The notes: generated from the sequence alone by a model not told the origin. DNA of 64,000 nt from Caulobacter mirabilis (GCF_002749615.1 NZ_CP024201.1:1178001-1242000); one strand, 5' to 3'; shown: positions 36,303 to 44,524, numbered from the stretch's first letter. A program made the numbers and translations.

Positions 36303-37667
36303 ATGTTCGAATTCGGTCGTGAGTTGCGTCGCCTGCTGGCCGGAGAGCCGTTCGCGGGCGCGTTCCAGGAGGGGCTGGCGGGCGGTGACCCGACCCTGCT
36401 CGAGCTGCTCGACATCAACCTGCTGACCCGCGAGGCGCGGTCGGCCGATTTGGCCGCCGGGCGTCCAGGGCTCAAGGACCGTCCGGCGCGGCTGCTGCAG
36501 TCGGCGGTGACCTGGCGCGAGCTGGCCCGCCGGTCGGGCGATCCCGCCGCGCTGCGCAAGGCCGCCGCCGCCGCGGAGGCCGCCGTCAAAGGGTTTCAGG
36601 ATACGCAACGCCAGGGGGGCGTCGCGCGGGCGCGCGCCGAGCAGGGGCTTTGCGCCCTGCTCGGCGCCGACCTGTTCGGAGATGACGGCCTGGTCGCCGC
36701 CGCCGAGCGGGTGCTGTGTCAGGCGGCTGAAGCCAGCGGCGTCGGCGCGGCTCTCGCCGCCGCCGCCCTGGCCGGTCTGAGGGGCCGCATCGCCGTCGCT
36801 CGTGGAGACGCCGCCGAGGTCAACGCCGCCGCCGCCGCCTTCGAGGCGCCGCTGGCGGCCCTGGCGGCCTCGGGACGCGCCAGCGCCGCGGCGCGTCTGG
36901 CGCTGTCGGAACAGCGCGTCGCCCGCGCCGATCTGCTGGCGACCGCGGCGTTGCGCCTGCGCGACCGCGACCTGGCCGAGCATGCCGTGCGCGAGACGCG
37001 CGCGGCCCTGGCCGGGCTGGACCCAGCCTTCGAACCGCTGAGCTACGCCCGCGCGACGGCCGCCTATGGAGCGACCCTGACGACGGCGGCTGAGATCGCC
37101 GGCGAGGTCGAGCTGGCCGCAGACGGCGTCGACGCCCTGACCGCGGCGGTCGCGCATGTCGACCGTGATCACAGCCCGCTGGACTGGGCGGCGATCCAGG
37201 CGCAGCTCGGCCACGCGTTGCTGGTGCTGGGCGAGACCACCGACAGTCCCCAGGCTTTCGAGCAGGCCATCACCGGCTTCGACCGCGCCAACATCGTGCT
37301 GCGCGACCAGACGGCTCTGCCGCTACGCGCGAAGGTCGCCGCCGGGCGCGCCCAGGCCCTGGGACGGCAGGCGGAGCTGACCGGGGATCTGGCCATGCTC
37401 GACATCGCGGTCGCGGCGCTGAAGACCGAACTCTGCGGGCAGCGGCCGTCGGCCGACCCGGCCGCCTGGGCCGTGACCCAGCTGAACCTGGCCCGGCTCT
37501 ACGAGATCCGGGTCGAGATCACCGGCCGCGACGACGGCTCCCTGAGGTCCGCGGCGGCGGCGCTGGCGACGGCCTTCGACGTCTTCGCCGAGGAAGGCAT
37601 GCGCAGCCTCACCGACCTGGCCGCCCAGGCGCTGGAGCGGCTGCGGGCTCGCGCCGCCGCGGCCTAG
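36303..37667 (+). CDS. All-helical repeat protein of unknown function, CtrA-box promoter
   Basis: The 454-residue product is Ala-rich and entirely helical, with TPR/Sel1-like units (YARATAAYGATLTTAAEIAG, IQAQLGHALLVLGETTDSPQAFEQA, NLARLYEIRVEITG) and no catalytic motif, signal peptide or membrane segment. ATG 36303 begins MFEFGRELRRLLAGEPFAGAF; the open frame extends 43 codons upstream through the CtrA boxes, which rules out the longer form as the transcript leader. It stands alone after prfC. Two perfect CtrA boxes upstream imply cell-cycle timing. The role is unknown; a scaffold for polar or flagellar proteins is one possibility. Confidence 0.68.
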   Translation: MFEFGRELRRLLAGEPFAGAFQEGLAGGDPTLLELLDINLLTREARSADLAAGRPGLKDRPARLLQSAVTWRELARRSGDPAALRKAAAAAEAAVKGFQDTQRQGGVARARAEQGLCALLGADLFGDDGLVAAAERVLCQAAEASGVGAALAAAALAGLRGRIAVARGDAAEVNAAAAAFEAPLAALAASGRASAAARLALSEQRVARADLLATAALRLRDRDLAEHAVRETRAALAGLDPAFEPLSYARATAAYGATLTTAAEIAGEVELAADGVDALTAAVAHVDRDHSPLDWAAIQAQLGHALLVLGETTDSPQAFEQAITGFDRANIVLRDQTALPLRAKVAAGRAQALGRQAELTGDLAMLDIAVAALKTELCGQRPSADPAAWAVTQLNLARLYEIRVEITGRDDGSLRSAAAALATAFDVFAEEGMRSLTDLAAQALERLRARAAAA

Positions 37668-37732
37668 GGCGCGGCAGGGCCTCGTCGCGACGACTGCCCA
37701 CCGCGGCTTCCGCGTCACAGGCGCTGCGACAT

Positions 37733-37751
37733 AATGCGACTCATTCGCATT
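37733..37751. promoter_or_regulatory. Fur-box-like palindrome
   Basis: AATGCGA (37733-37739) and TCGCATT (37745-37751) are perfect inverted arms around a 5-nt spacer: 19 bp, the size and A/T-ended shape of a Fur box, 80 bp before a TonB-dependent siderophore receptor gene. Confidence 0.55.
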
Positions 37752-37830
37752 TCAACTTGACCCCCCTCGGGTGCGAGCCCACTCAGCGCACGCTGATAAT
37801 TACTCGCAACTAGAGCCGGGGATAGCTCTC

Positions 37831-39909
37831 ATGTCTGCACGCGCCGCGCTTCTGGCGACCACGCTTCTTACGCTTGCGCCTCTGTCGGCTTTCGCCGCGG
37901 AAGCCGACGACGACCAGCCGACCTCGGTCAGCGCCGTCGAGATCGAAGGCCATCGGCAGAAGGAGACGCCCAGCGCCACCGGCCTGGTCCTGACCCTGCG
38001 CGAGACGCCGCAGTCGGTGACCCAGATCCAGCGCCAGCAGATCGACGACTTCGCGCTGAACACGGTCAACGACCTGCTGACCATGGCGCCGGGCGTCAAT
38101 GTGGAGAAGGTCGAGACCGACCGGACCTATTTCAACGCCCGCGGCTTCGACATCACCAACTTCCAGGTCGACGGCGTCGGCCTGCCGCTGATCTGGGGGC
38201 TGCAGTTCGGCGACGTCGACACGGTGATCTATGATCGGGTCGACATCATCCGCGGCGCCAACGGCATGCTGACCGGCACGGGCAACCCGTCGGCGACGAT
38301 CAACTACATCCGCAAACGCCCGACCCGCGAGGCGCGGGGGTCGCTGTCCGCCTCGTACGGCAGCTGGAACGCTTATCGCCTGACCGCCGACCTGTCCGGC
38401 CCGCTCGACTCCACGGGCAGCGTCACCGGCCGGCTGGTCTACGCCAACGAGGACCGCGACAGCTACCTCGACCACTACCACGTCAACCGGCACGTCTTTT
38501 ACGGCGTGCTGTCCTGGGACGTGTCGTCGGACCTGAACGTGAGCGGCGGCGCCTGGCGGCAGGACAACCAGGCCAATGGCGTGCTCTGGGGGGCGCTGCC
38601 GCTGACCTATGCGAACGGCGCGCGGATTCCGTATGACCGCTCCGCCTCCACGTCCGCCGACTGGACCTATTGGGACACGCTGGACCAGGGCTGGTTCCTG
38701 GAGGGGACATATCAGCTGGGCGGCGGCTGGCAGGTGAAGGGGACCTACACCCACAAGCGCTTCACCGAGGAGGCGAAGCTGCTCTACGCCTACGGCAATC
38801 CCGATCCGGTCACCGGGCTGGGCGTCGCCGGCATGAGCGGGATCTATCCGTCGAAGTACCGCCAGGACCTGGTCGACCTGACCTTGACCGGCGCCGTGAG
38901 CCTGTTCGGCCGCAGCCACGACGTCGTCCTGGGCGTCGCCTCCGCCAAGGGGCGCGGCCTCGAATGGGAGAACTCGGGGGCCGGGGTCATCGTCTACCCG
39001 GCCGTCGGGGACTGGAAGCGGATCCAACCCGCACAGCCGGCCTACGCCGGGGCCTATCTGGCGGCGCAGAGCGAGGATCGGCTGGACCGTCTGTTCGGGG
39101 CGATCCACCTGAACCTCAGCGATCGGCTCAAGGGCGTGGTCGGCTTCAACGCGATGAAGCTGGAGTCCGAGGGCGTGTCCTACGGAACCGGCCAGGCGCG
39201 CGACGAAAGCAAGGTCAGCCCCTACGTCGGCGTGGTCTACGACCTGACCCCGAACCTGTCGCTGTATGCGAGCTATACCGACATCTTCAATCCGCAGTCC
39301 GAGGTCGACATCAACCGCAAGACGCTCGATCCGGCGGCGGGCAAGAGCTGGGAGGCGGGCGTGAAGAGCGAGTGGTTCGCCGGCCGGCTCTATGCGACCG
39401 CGGCCGTATTCAAGTCGGACCAGAAGGGCCTGGCCCTGGCCGCCGGCACGATCCCGGGCAGCAACGACACCTACTACGTCGGCCAGGACACCTTCGTCGA
39501 AGGCTACGAGCTCGAGGTCGCCGGGGCGATCACCGACCGCTGGCGGATCTCCGGCGGCTGGACCCAGCTGTCGGTCGAGGACAAGGACGGCGCCGACGCG
39601 CGCCTGTACCTGCCGCGCAAGACGCTGAAGCTGTCGACCACCTACGACGTCCCCGAGCTGCGGAACCTGAAGCTCGGCGCCTCGGTGCGCTGGCAGAGCG
39701 AGATCTCGACGATGGAACAGGTCCGGGTCGAGCAGGACGCCTACGCGGTGGTCGACGCCATGGCCAGCATCGACGTGACGCCGAGCGTCAAGGCGACGCT
39801 GAATGTCCGCAATCTGTTCGACGAGACCTACATGACCAGCCTGATGTGGAACCAGTCCTACTTCGCCGCGCCGCGCAGCGCCTCGGTGACGCTCGAGTAT
39901 AGGTTCTAG
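37831..39909 (+). CDS. TonB-dependent siderophore receptor
   Basis: The 692-residue outer-membrane protein has a signal peptide (cut near LSAFA/AEAD, residue 23), a plug domain with TLRETPQSVTQIQRQQIDDF, NARGFDITNFQVDG and VEIIRGANG-like text (YDRVDIIRGANGMLTGTGNP), and a beta-barrel ending in the aromatic terminus SVTLEYRF. The plug subtype is that of ferric-siderophore receptors (FpvA/FhuE group). ATG 37831 starts the signal peptide; a frame open 20 codons further upstream does not. The Fur-like palindrome upstream fits induction by iron limitation. The siderophore is not known. Confidence 0.9.
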   Translation: MSARAALLATTLLTLAPLSAFAAEADDDQPTSVSAVEIEGHRQKETPSATGLVLTLRETPQSVTQIQRQQIDDFALNTVNDLLTMAPGVNVEKVETDRTYFNARGFDITNFQVDGVGLPLIWGLQFGDVDTVIYDRVDIIRGANGMLTGTGNPSATINYIRKRPTREARGSLSASYGSWNAYRLTADLSGPLDSTGSVTGRLVYANEDRDSYLDHYHVNRHVFYGVLSWDVSSDLNVSGGAWRQDNQANGVLWGALPLTYANGARIPYDRSASTSADWTYWDTLDQGWFLEGTYQLGGGWQVKGTYTHKRFTEEAKLLYAYGNPDPVTGLGVAGMSGIYPSKYRQDLVDLTLTGAVSLFGRSHDVVLGVASAKGRGLEWENSGAGVIVYPAVGDWKRIQPAQPAYAGAYLAAQSEDRLDRLFGAIHLNLSDRLKGVVGFNAMKLESEGVSYGTGQARDESKVSPYVGVVYDLTPNLSLYASYTDIFNPQSEVDINRKTLDPAAGKSWEAGVKSEWFAGRLYATAAVFKSDQKGLALAAGTIPGSNDTYYVGQDTFVEGYELEVAGAITDRWRISGGWTQLSVEDKDGADARLYLPRKTLKLSTTYDVPELRNLKLGASVRWQSEISTMEQVRVEQDAYAVVDAMASIDVTPSVKATLNVRNLFDETYMTSLMWNQSYFAAPRSASVTLEYRF

Positions 39910-39918
39910 ACGCGACAA

Positions 39919-39948
39919 CGCCCCCGGAGAGGGAGGGCTCCGGGGGCG
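39919..39948. terminator. GC-rich hairpin between convergent genes
   Basis: CGCCCCCGGAG (39919-39929) pairs perfectly with CTCCGGGGGCG (39938-39948) around an 8-nt loop, between the TonB receptor gene and the RcnB-like gene, which converge. It has no T-tract on either strand, but an 11-bp GC stem should still stall polymerase. Confidence 0.6.
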
Positions 39949-39971
39949 AAGTCCGCTGTCGGCTGCGAGCG

Positions 39972-40382
39972 CTAGTTGCTCATGCCGACCAGGACGGAAG
40001 CGATGATGCCGGTGGCGATCGCCGCCAGGACCACGTCGTCGCCGGCGCGGCGGTACTCGTAGCCGCGGGGCGGAGGGGCCAGGCGGTAGTCGCGGTAGTC
40101 GACCGCATAGCCGTAGCGGTAGCGATCCGGCAGGCGGTCGCCGCGACGCCATTGGCCATGATAGCTGCGCGGCTCGTAGTAGCGACGGGCTTCGTAGCGG
40201 TCGCGACGGTCACGGCGCTCGTAGCGGTCATGACGGTCGTAGCGGTCGTAACGGTCGTAGCGCTGTTCGTACCGGCCGTAGTCGCGGTCGCGATCGCGGC
40301 CATAGCCGTAAGGCTGGGCGGACGCGGCGCCGGCCGAGGCCAGGACGCCCAGGGCGACGGCGGCGGTCAGGATCTTCTTCAT
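39972..40382 (-). CDS. RcnB-like periplasmic protein with DRY repeats
   Basis: The 136-residue protein has a signal peptide (MKKILTAAVALGVLASAGAA, cut before QPYG), a low-complexity stretch of DRYDRYDRHDRYERR (about residues 30-65), and an RcnB domain at the C-terminus (WRRGDRLPDRYRYGYAVDYRDY, APPPRGYEYRRAGDDVVLAAIATGII). RcnB in enterobacteria supports nickel/cobalt export; many alphaproteobacterial homologues have no assigned role. ATG 40382 has a GGAG at the right distance, while a TTG two codons upstream does not. It lies downstream of fliOP on the same strand but has a 116-bp gap. Confidence 0.8.
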   Translation of the reverse strand: MKKILTAAVALGVLASAGAASAQPYGYGRDRDRDYGRYEQRYDRYDRYDRHDRYERRDRRDRYEARRYYEPRSYHGQWRRGDRLPDRYRYGYAVDYRDYRLAPPPRGYEYRRAGDDVVLAAIATGIIASVLVGMSN

Positions 40383-40504
40383 GATCAAGCTCTCCTCGGC
40401 GGGCTCCGGGAAGGTCCCGGTTCTCCGCTGTTGGAGACGGTTATGCGCCGGCGCCGTTGAGCCTGACCTGAACGGCCTGCATCACCCGCCGTTCATCTAT
40501 CGCG

Positions 40505-41311
40505 TCAGCCGCTCCCGCCGCGCTGGAAGCTCTCGACCAGGCTGCCGGCGACCAGGCGCCAGCCGTCGACCAGCACGAAGAAGATCAGCTTGAACGGCAG
40601 GCTGACCACCACGGGCGGCAGCATCATCATGCCCATGCTCATCAGCACGCTGGCCACGACCAGGTCGATGACCAGGAAGGGCACGAACAGCAGGAAGCCG
40701 ATCTCGAAGGCGCGCTTCAGCTCGCTGATCATGAACGCCGGGGTGACGATGCGGATCGGCGTGTCCTGGATCGTCGCCGGCCTTTCGATCTTCGACAGCC
40801 GGATGAACAGGGCCAGGTCGTCGCGGTCGACCTGGCTGAGCATGAAGGTCTTCACCGGGTCGCTGGCGGCCTCGAACGCCTGGGGCAGCTCGATCTGCTT
40901 GTCCAGCAGCGGCTTGACGCCTTCGTCGTAGGAGCGCTGGAAGGTCGGGCCCATCACGATCGCGGTCAGGAACAGCGAGAGGCTGATGATCACCGCGTTG
41001 GGCGGGCTCTGCTGCAGGCCCAGCGCGGTCCGCAGCAGGCTGAGCACGACCACGATCCGCACGAAGCTGGTGGTCATGATCACGATCGAAGGGGCCAGCG
41101 ACAGCACCGTCAGCAGGCCGATCAGCTGGACCACCCGCTCGGTCAGGCCGGCGCCGTCGCCGAGGTTGATGTTCACCGCCTGGGCCAGGGCCGCGGCCGG
41201 GACGATCAGGCTGGCGACGAAGGCCATCACCGAGACGCCCAGGGCCTTTTTCAGGTCCTCGCGCCGCACGTCGAACAGCGACTTCCACAGCTTGATGAGG
41301 GCGGCGCGCAT
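40505..41311 (-). CDS. fliP: Flagellar export apparatus protein FliP
   Basis: The 268-residue protein has the FliP core: a cleavable N-terminal segment, the conserved SFVRIVVVLSLLRTALGLQQSPPN near residue 80, and the paired membrane segments with FLLFVPFLVIDLVVASVLMSMGM. FliP forms the export gate with FliQ and FliR. The extra 30 residues before the signal segment (MRAALIKLWKSLF) are a common alphaproteobacterial extension. Its ATG overlaps the fliO stop by one base (TGATG), so it is co-translated with fliO. Confidence 0.95.
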   Translation of the reverse strand: MRAALIKLWKSLFDVRREDLKKALGVSVMAFVASLIVPAAALAQAVNINLGDGAGLTERVVQLIGLLTVLSLAPSIVIMTTSFVRIVVVLSLLRTALGLQQSPPNAVIISLSLFLTAIVMGPTFQRSYDEGVKPLLDKQIELPQAFEAASDPVKTFMLSQVDRDDLALFIRLSKIERPATIQDTPIRIVTPAFMISELKRAFEIGFLLFVPFLVIDLVVASVLMSMGMMMLPPVVVSLPFKLIFFVLVDGWRLVAGSLVESFQRGGSG

Positions 41312-41619
41312 CAGGCGGCGGTCTCCGGGGCGGCCGCCTTGCGGCGCGCGGGGGCGGGGGTCTTCTTCAACGTCTCCAGCGTCCGGCCTTCGCCGAGCAG
41401 GATCAGCCGCTCCTCGTCGTCCAGCCGGATCAGCACCAGCCGGCGGGCGGGGTCCAGGACCAGGGTCTCGACCAGCACCAGCCGGCGCTCGGCCTTGAGG
41501 CGCTGGAAGCGCGCCAGGCCCTCCGGCCCGAAACGGCGCAATGCGACCCCAGCCAGCAGCACCAGGCCGATGGTCACCGCGAGCGCGGCGAAGACCTGGA
41601 CGTAGTAGAGGAAACCCAT
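41311..41619 (-). CDS. fliO: Flagellar biosynthesis protein FliO
   Basis: The 102-residue protein has one N-terminal membrane helix (residues 5-27, VQVFAALAVTIGLVLLAGVAL) and a cytoplasmic domain with RRLVLVETLVLDPARRLVLIRLDDEERLILLG, the FliO signature, ending in a basic Ala/Pro tail. FliO helps assemble the FliPQR export gate. A CtrA box centred about 58 bp upstream of the ATG, shared with flgB, probably drives the fliOP operon. Confidence 0.85.
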   Translation of the reverse strand: MGFLYYVQVFAALAVTIGLVLLAGVALRRFGPEGLARFQRLKAERRLVLVETLVLDPARRLVLIRLDDEERLILLGEGRTLETLKKTPAPARRKAAAPETAA

Positions 41620-41669
41620 GGGGGACGCGGCGCTGGAGGAGTGTTCGCCCGCTTCTCGCCCCGCAACCC

Positions 41670-41684
41670 TTAAGGCGCGATTAA
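41670..41684. promoter_or_regulatory. CtrA box between fliOP and flgBC-fliE
   Basis: TTAA-GGCGCGA-TTAA is a perfect TTAA-N7-TTAA in the 90-bp gap between divergent flagellar operons, 26 bp from flgB and 51 bp from fliO starts. CtrA activates early flagellar operons in Caulobacter. Confidence 0.85.
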
Positions 41685-41709
41685 CCCTGTTTGTTCACCA
41701 TGATCGGTG

Positions 41710-42135
41710 ATGGACACGTCCGCGATTCCCATTCTGGCGATGCTGAAGCAGCGGCTCGGCTATCTGGGCGAGCGCCAGCGGGTGATCGCCCAGAACGTGG
41801 CCAACGCCGACACGCCGGGCTACGCGCCGCGGGACGTGAAGGCGTTCAGCTTCGACGCGGCGATGCAGTCCCAGGCGCGGGTCGCGGCCGGCGGGGTCGA
41901 ACCCGTGCGGACGGCGGCGGGTCACCTCGCGGGCGGGCCAAAGCGGATCAGCAGCTCGACCGTGAAGACGGTGAAGCAGCTCGATTCCGAGACCACCCTC
42001 GACGGCAATTCGGTCGTGCTCGAGGACCAGATGATCAAGATGTCCGAGGCGCGCATGCAGTACGACGCCGCCATCGGCTTCTACCAGAAATCCATGGCGC
42101 TGCTCCGCATGGCGGCGCGGCCGCCCGGCCGATAG
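41710..42135 (+). CDS. flgB: Flagellar proximal rod protein FlgB
   Basis: The 141-residue protein starts MDTSAIPILAMLKQRLGYLGERQRVIAQNVANADTPGYAP-like text, including the rod-protein signature NVANADTPGY, and ends with MKMSEARMQYDAAI-type text, the C-terminal amphipathic helix of axial proteins. FlgB is part of the proximal rod. ATG 41710 is used; GTG 41707 directly before it would add one residue. The CtrA box lies 26 bp upstream. flgC follows after 10 nt. Confidence 0.92.
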   Translation: MDTSAIPILAMLKQRLGYLGERQRVIAQNVANADTPGYAPRDVKAFSFDAAMQSQARVAAGGVEPVRTAAGHLAGGPKRISSSTVKTVKQLDSETTLDGNSVVLEDQMIKMSEARMQYDAAIGFYQKSMALLRMAARPPGR

Positions 42136-42145
42136 GGGGCTCTAG

Positions 42146-42565
42146 ATGCCGCAGGTGAAGTCCCAGGCCGACACGGCGATGGCGGTGGCCGCGTCCGGCA
42201 TCCGCGCCCAGCAGGCCCGGATGCGGATCATCGCCGAGAACCTGGCCAACGCGAGCTCGACGGCCCGCACGCCGGGCGGCGAGCCCTATCGCCGACAGGT
42301 GCCCGTGTTCGAACCGCGCGCGGTGAGCGGCGGCGAGGGCGTGTCCATGAAACGGGTGGCGATGGACGCCAAGCCGTTCCGCACCACCTACGATCCCGGC
42401 CATCCCTCGGCCAACGCCGAGGGCTACGTCCAGCTGCCCAACGTCGATCCCCTGATCGAGGCTCTCGACATGAAGGAGGCGCAGCGCGCCTACGAGGCCA
42501 ACCTCAACGTCATCGAGACGGCGCGCAGCATGGAGATGCGCACCCTCGACCTGCTGAAGCGGTAG
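42146..42565 (+). CDS. flgC: Flagellar proximal rod protein FlgC
   Basis: The 139-residue protein has the axial-protein N-terminus (GIRAQQARMRIIAENLANASS), the FlgC-specific GGEPYRRQVPVFE and PGHPSANAEGYVQLPNVDP, and the C-terminal heptads EAQRAYEANLNVIETARSM. It is the second gene of flgBC-fliE, 10 nt from its neighbours, and builds the rod next to FlgB. Confidence 0.95.
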   Translation: MPQVKSQADTAMAVAASGIRAQQARMRIIAENLANASSTARTPGGEPYRRQVPVFEPRAVSGGEGVSMKRVAMDAKPFRTTYDPGHPSANAEGYVQLPNVDPLIEALDMKEAQRAYEANLNVIETARSMEMRTLDLLKR

Positions 42566-42574
42566 GGCTGAGCG

Positions 42575-42880
42575 ATGATGACCCCGCTCGCCGCCGCCAA
42601 GGCCTATGCGACGACCCAGGGTTCGGCCGCTCCCGGTCTGGGCGGCGCCGCGCCCACCCAGGGCAAGGACTTCGGCGACCTGCTTCAGTCGGTGATGACC
42701 GACGCGGTCCAGACCAGCAAGAACGCCGAGACCCAGATCGCCAAACAGGTCCAGGGCAAGGCCGAGCTGATCGACGTCGTCACCGCCATCTCCTCGGCCG
42801 AGGCCAGCCTGGAGACGGTCATGGCCGTCCGCGACCAGGTGATCGCCGCCTACCAGGAAATCATGCGGATGCCGATCTGA
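42575..42880 (+). CDS. fliE: Flagellar hook-basal body protein FliE
   Basis: The 101-residue protein has the FliE pattern: a disordered N-terminus, then [60 protein letters not shown] at the C-terminus. FliE connects the MS ring to the rod and is the last gene of the CtrA-box operon flgBC-fliE. Nothing unusual is seen. Confidence 0.93.
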   Translation: MMTPLAAAKAYATTQGSAAPGLGGAAPTQGKDFGDLLQSVMTDAVQTSKNAETQIAKQVQGKAELIDVVTAISSAEASLETVMAVRDQVIAAYQEIMRMPI

Positions 42881-42913
42881 CGGCGTCGTCGTCGTCGGTT
42901 AGAGTATCTCGGC

Positions 42914-43501
42914 ATGGCTAGACAGGCAGACCGCAGCGCCGCGACGACCCGGCGCCTTCTGGACACCGCGCGCATGCTGTTCGCGCGGGACGGCTACGAC
43001 CGGGTCAGCATCGATCTGATCGTGGCGGAGGCGGGGCTGACCAAGGGCGCCTTCTACCACCACTTCGCCTCCAAGCAGGCCGTGTTCGAGCGCGTTCTCG
43101 ACGAGGCCCAGGCGGGGATCGCCGCGCGACAGGCCGAGGGACCGGGGCCGGCCCCCGGGACGCCCGCGACGCGTTCGTTGGCGCTGGGCGCGGTCGGCTA
43201 CCTTCGCCTGGCCAACGACCCGGCCATCCGTCGGATTCTGCTCGAGGACGGTCCCCGGGTGCTGGGCTGGGAGCGCTGGCGCGAGATCGACGATGTCCAC
43301 TTCGCCGGCCGGGTGAGGGGGGCGCTGGCCCGGATCATGGGCGTCGACGCCCCTCTGGTCGAGGCGGCGACCCGCGTGGTGCTGGGGGCGATCATGGAGG
43401 CCGCCCTGGCCAGCGGCCGCGCCGACGACCCGGAGGCGGTGGTGGCGCGCTACGGCGAGACCATCGAGCGGATGCTGGAGGGGTTCGCGGCGTCACGATA
43501 G
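42914..43501 (+). CDS. TetR-family transcriptional regulator
   Basis: The 195-residue protein has the TetR helix-turn-helix in residues 9-56 (TTRRLLDTARMLFARDGYD, TKGAFYHHFASKQAVFERVL) and a helical ligand domain. It lies between fliE and an NTF2-like gene, all on the same strand. Two tandem palindromes directly after its stop are the likely binding sites, so it probably represses the NTF2-like gene. The inducer is unknown. Confidence 0.9.
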   Translation: MARQADRSAATTRRLLDTARMLFARDGYDRVSIDLIVAEAGLTKGAFYHHFASKQAVFERVLDEAQAGIAARQAEGPGPAPGTPATRSLALGAVGYLRLANDPAIRRILLEDGPRVLGWERWREIDDVHFAGRVRGALARIMGVDAPLVEAATRVVLGAIMEAALASGRADDPEAVVARYGETIERMLEGFAASR

Positions 43502-43505
43502 GCAG

Positions 43506-43528
43506 GTTGCAGACTGCTGGTCTGTAAC
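43506..43528. promoter_or_regulatory. TetR-type operator 1
   Basis: GTTGCAGAC (43506-43514) and GTCTGTAAC (43520-43528) are inverted arms matching at 8 of 9 positions around TGCTG. It begins directly after the tetR stop. Confidence 0.55.
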
Positions 43529-43532
43529 TTGA

Positions 43533-43555
43533 TTTGCGTACTGCAGGTCTGTAAC
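43533..43555. promoter_or_regulatory. TetR-type operator 2, tandem copy
   Basis: This unit repeats operator 1 at 19 of 23 positions, shifted by 27 bp; the right arm GTCTGTAAC (43547-43555) is identical. A weak promoter (TTGATT 43529-43534, 17-nt spacer, TAACAT 43552-43557) overlaps it, so binding would block transcription of the NTF2-like gene. Confidence 0.5.
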
Positions 43556-43583
43556 ATTCGTCTCCTCACAGGAGGAGAAGCCC

Positions 43584-44024
43584 ATGGCCACGTCCAGCCT
43601 CGCCGAAGTCCGGACCGCAATGACGGTCGAGGACGCCTACGCCCGCTATCACGCCGCATGGGAGGCGCAGGATCCGGACCGCATCGCGGACCTGCATTCG
43701 ACGGACTCGATCTTCTGGCTGCAGGACGGCAGGTCGCCGTTCGTGCAGGGGCGCGAGCCGATCCGGCGGCACTGCGCCGGGCTGTTCCAACTCTATGGCG
43801 AGATCGGCTTCGAGCCCTGCCGCGTGCTCTACGGTGAAGATCGCTGGGTCTTCGACTACACCATGGTGCTGAAGCTGACGGACACGTCCGGCAAGCCGTT
43901 CGTCGCCCGTATCGACATGATCGACGTCGTCGACGTGAATCCGGCCGGCGAGGTGACGCGCAAGGACGTGTTCGTGGATCGCGCCGCCACCCAGGAAGCG
44001 CTCGCCCGCGCCGGGCTGGGGTAG
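43584..44024 (+). CDS. NTF2-like/SnoaL family protein
   Basis: The 146-residue protein has the cone-fold pattern of NTF2-like proteins: helix VEDAYARYHAAWEAQDPDRIADLHSTDSIFW, then HCAGLFQLYGEIGFEPCRVLYGEDRWVFDYTMVLKLTDTSGK and a final sheet with VDVNPAGEVTRKDVFVD. Members include polyketide cyclases, ketosteroid isomerases and many of unknown role. It starts 7 nt after AGGAGGAG. It is the only gene behind the tandem TetR sites. The substrate is unknown. Confidence 0.78.
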   Translation: MATSSLAEVRTAMTVEDAYARYHAAWEAQDPDRIADLHSTDSIFWLQDGRSPFVQGREPIRRHCAGLFQLYGEIGFEPCRVLYGEDRWVFDYTMVLKLTDTSGKPFVARIDMIDVVDVNPAGEVTRKDVFVDRAATQEALARAGLG

Positions 44025-44134
44025 GTCATCCCGAAGGCCCAGCCTGAACGCCAGACAACGCGGCGCTCAGGTTGGGCTCAGGGCCGGCCCTCTAGCGTCA
44101 TCCCATCAGCAACCCGTCAGAAGGGATGACGACC

Positions 44135-44524
44135 ATGAAGAAGATCCTCCTCGCCACGCTGGCCGCCGTCGCCATGACGGGCGCCGCCGGCGCCGCCTCG
44201 GCCCAGCCCTACGGCGGCCCTGATCGCGACCGAGGCTACGAGCGCGACTACGGCCGCGGTTACTACGTCGACCGCCACGAACTGCGCCAGCTCAACATGC
44301 GCCAGGCCGAACTGCGTCGGCGCATCGACTGGGCGGTGGAGCGCCGCCGGGTGAGCTATGGCGAAGGCGAGCGCCTCCGCTACGAGATCCGCGACATCAA
44401 CCAGATGGAGCGCCGCTTCCGCGACACCGGCGGCATCGACCGTCGCGAGCTGCGCATCCTGCAGAGCCGCCTCGATCGCGTGGAGGGTCGTCTCCACCGC
44501 TTCGCCTGGAACGACTACCGCTAG
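44135..44524 (+). CDS. Small exported helical protein of unknown function
   Basis: The 129-residue protein has a clear signal peptide (MKKILLATLAAVAMTGAAGAASA, cut before QPYGG) and a charged mature part rich in Arg, Tyr and Glu, predicted to form two helices (QLNMRQAELRRRIDWAVERRRV and RRELRILQSRLDRVEGRLHRF). The signal peptide and the QPYG start resemble the RcnB-like protein at 39972, so the two may be related by origin. ATG 44135 has AAGGGA upstream; ATG 44126 lies too close. Its stop overlaps the stop of the convergent kinase gene. Confidence 0.65.
   Translation: MKKILLATLAAVAMTGAAGAASAQPYGGPDRDRGYERDYGRGYYVDRHELRQLNMRQAELRRRIDWAVERRRVSYGEGERLRYEIRDINQMERRFRDTGGIDRRELRILQSRLDRVEGRLHRFAWNDYR

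Noticed and set aside
37810-40152. A 780-codon open frame on the minus strand
   Set aside because: It is antisense to the TonB-dependent receptor and has the composition of high-GC shadow frames.
40186-40290. Short tandem repeats around 40190-40290, considered as a CRISPR or VNTR
   Set aside because: They are the codons of a DRYDRYDR low-complexity stretch in the RcnB-like protein, with no spacers or repeat-spacer pattern.
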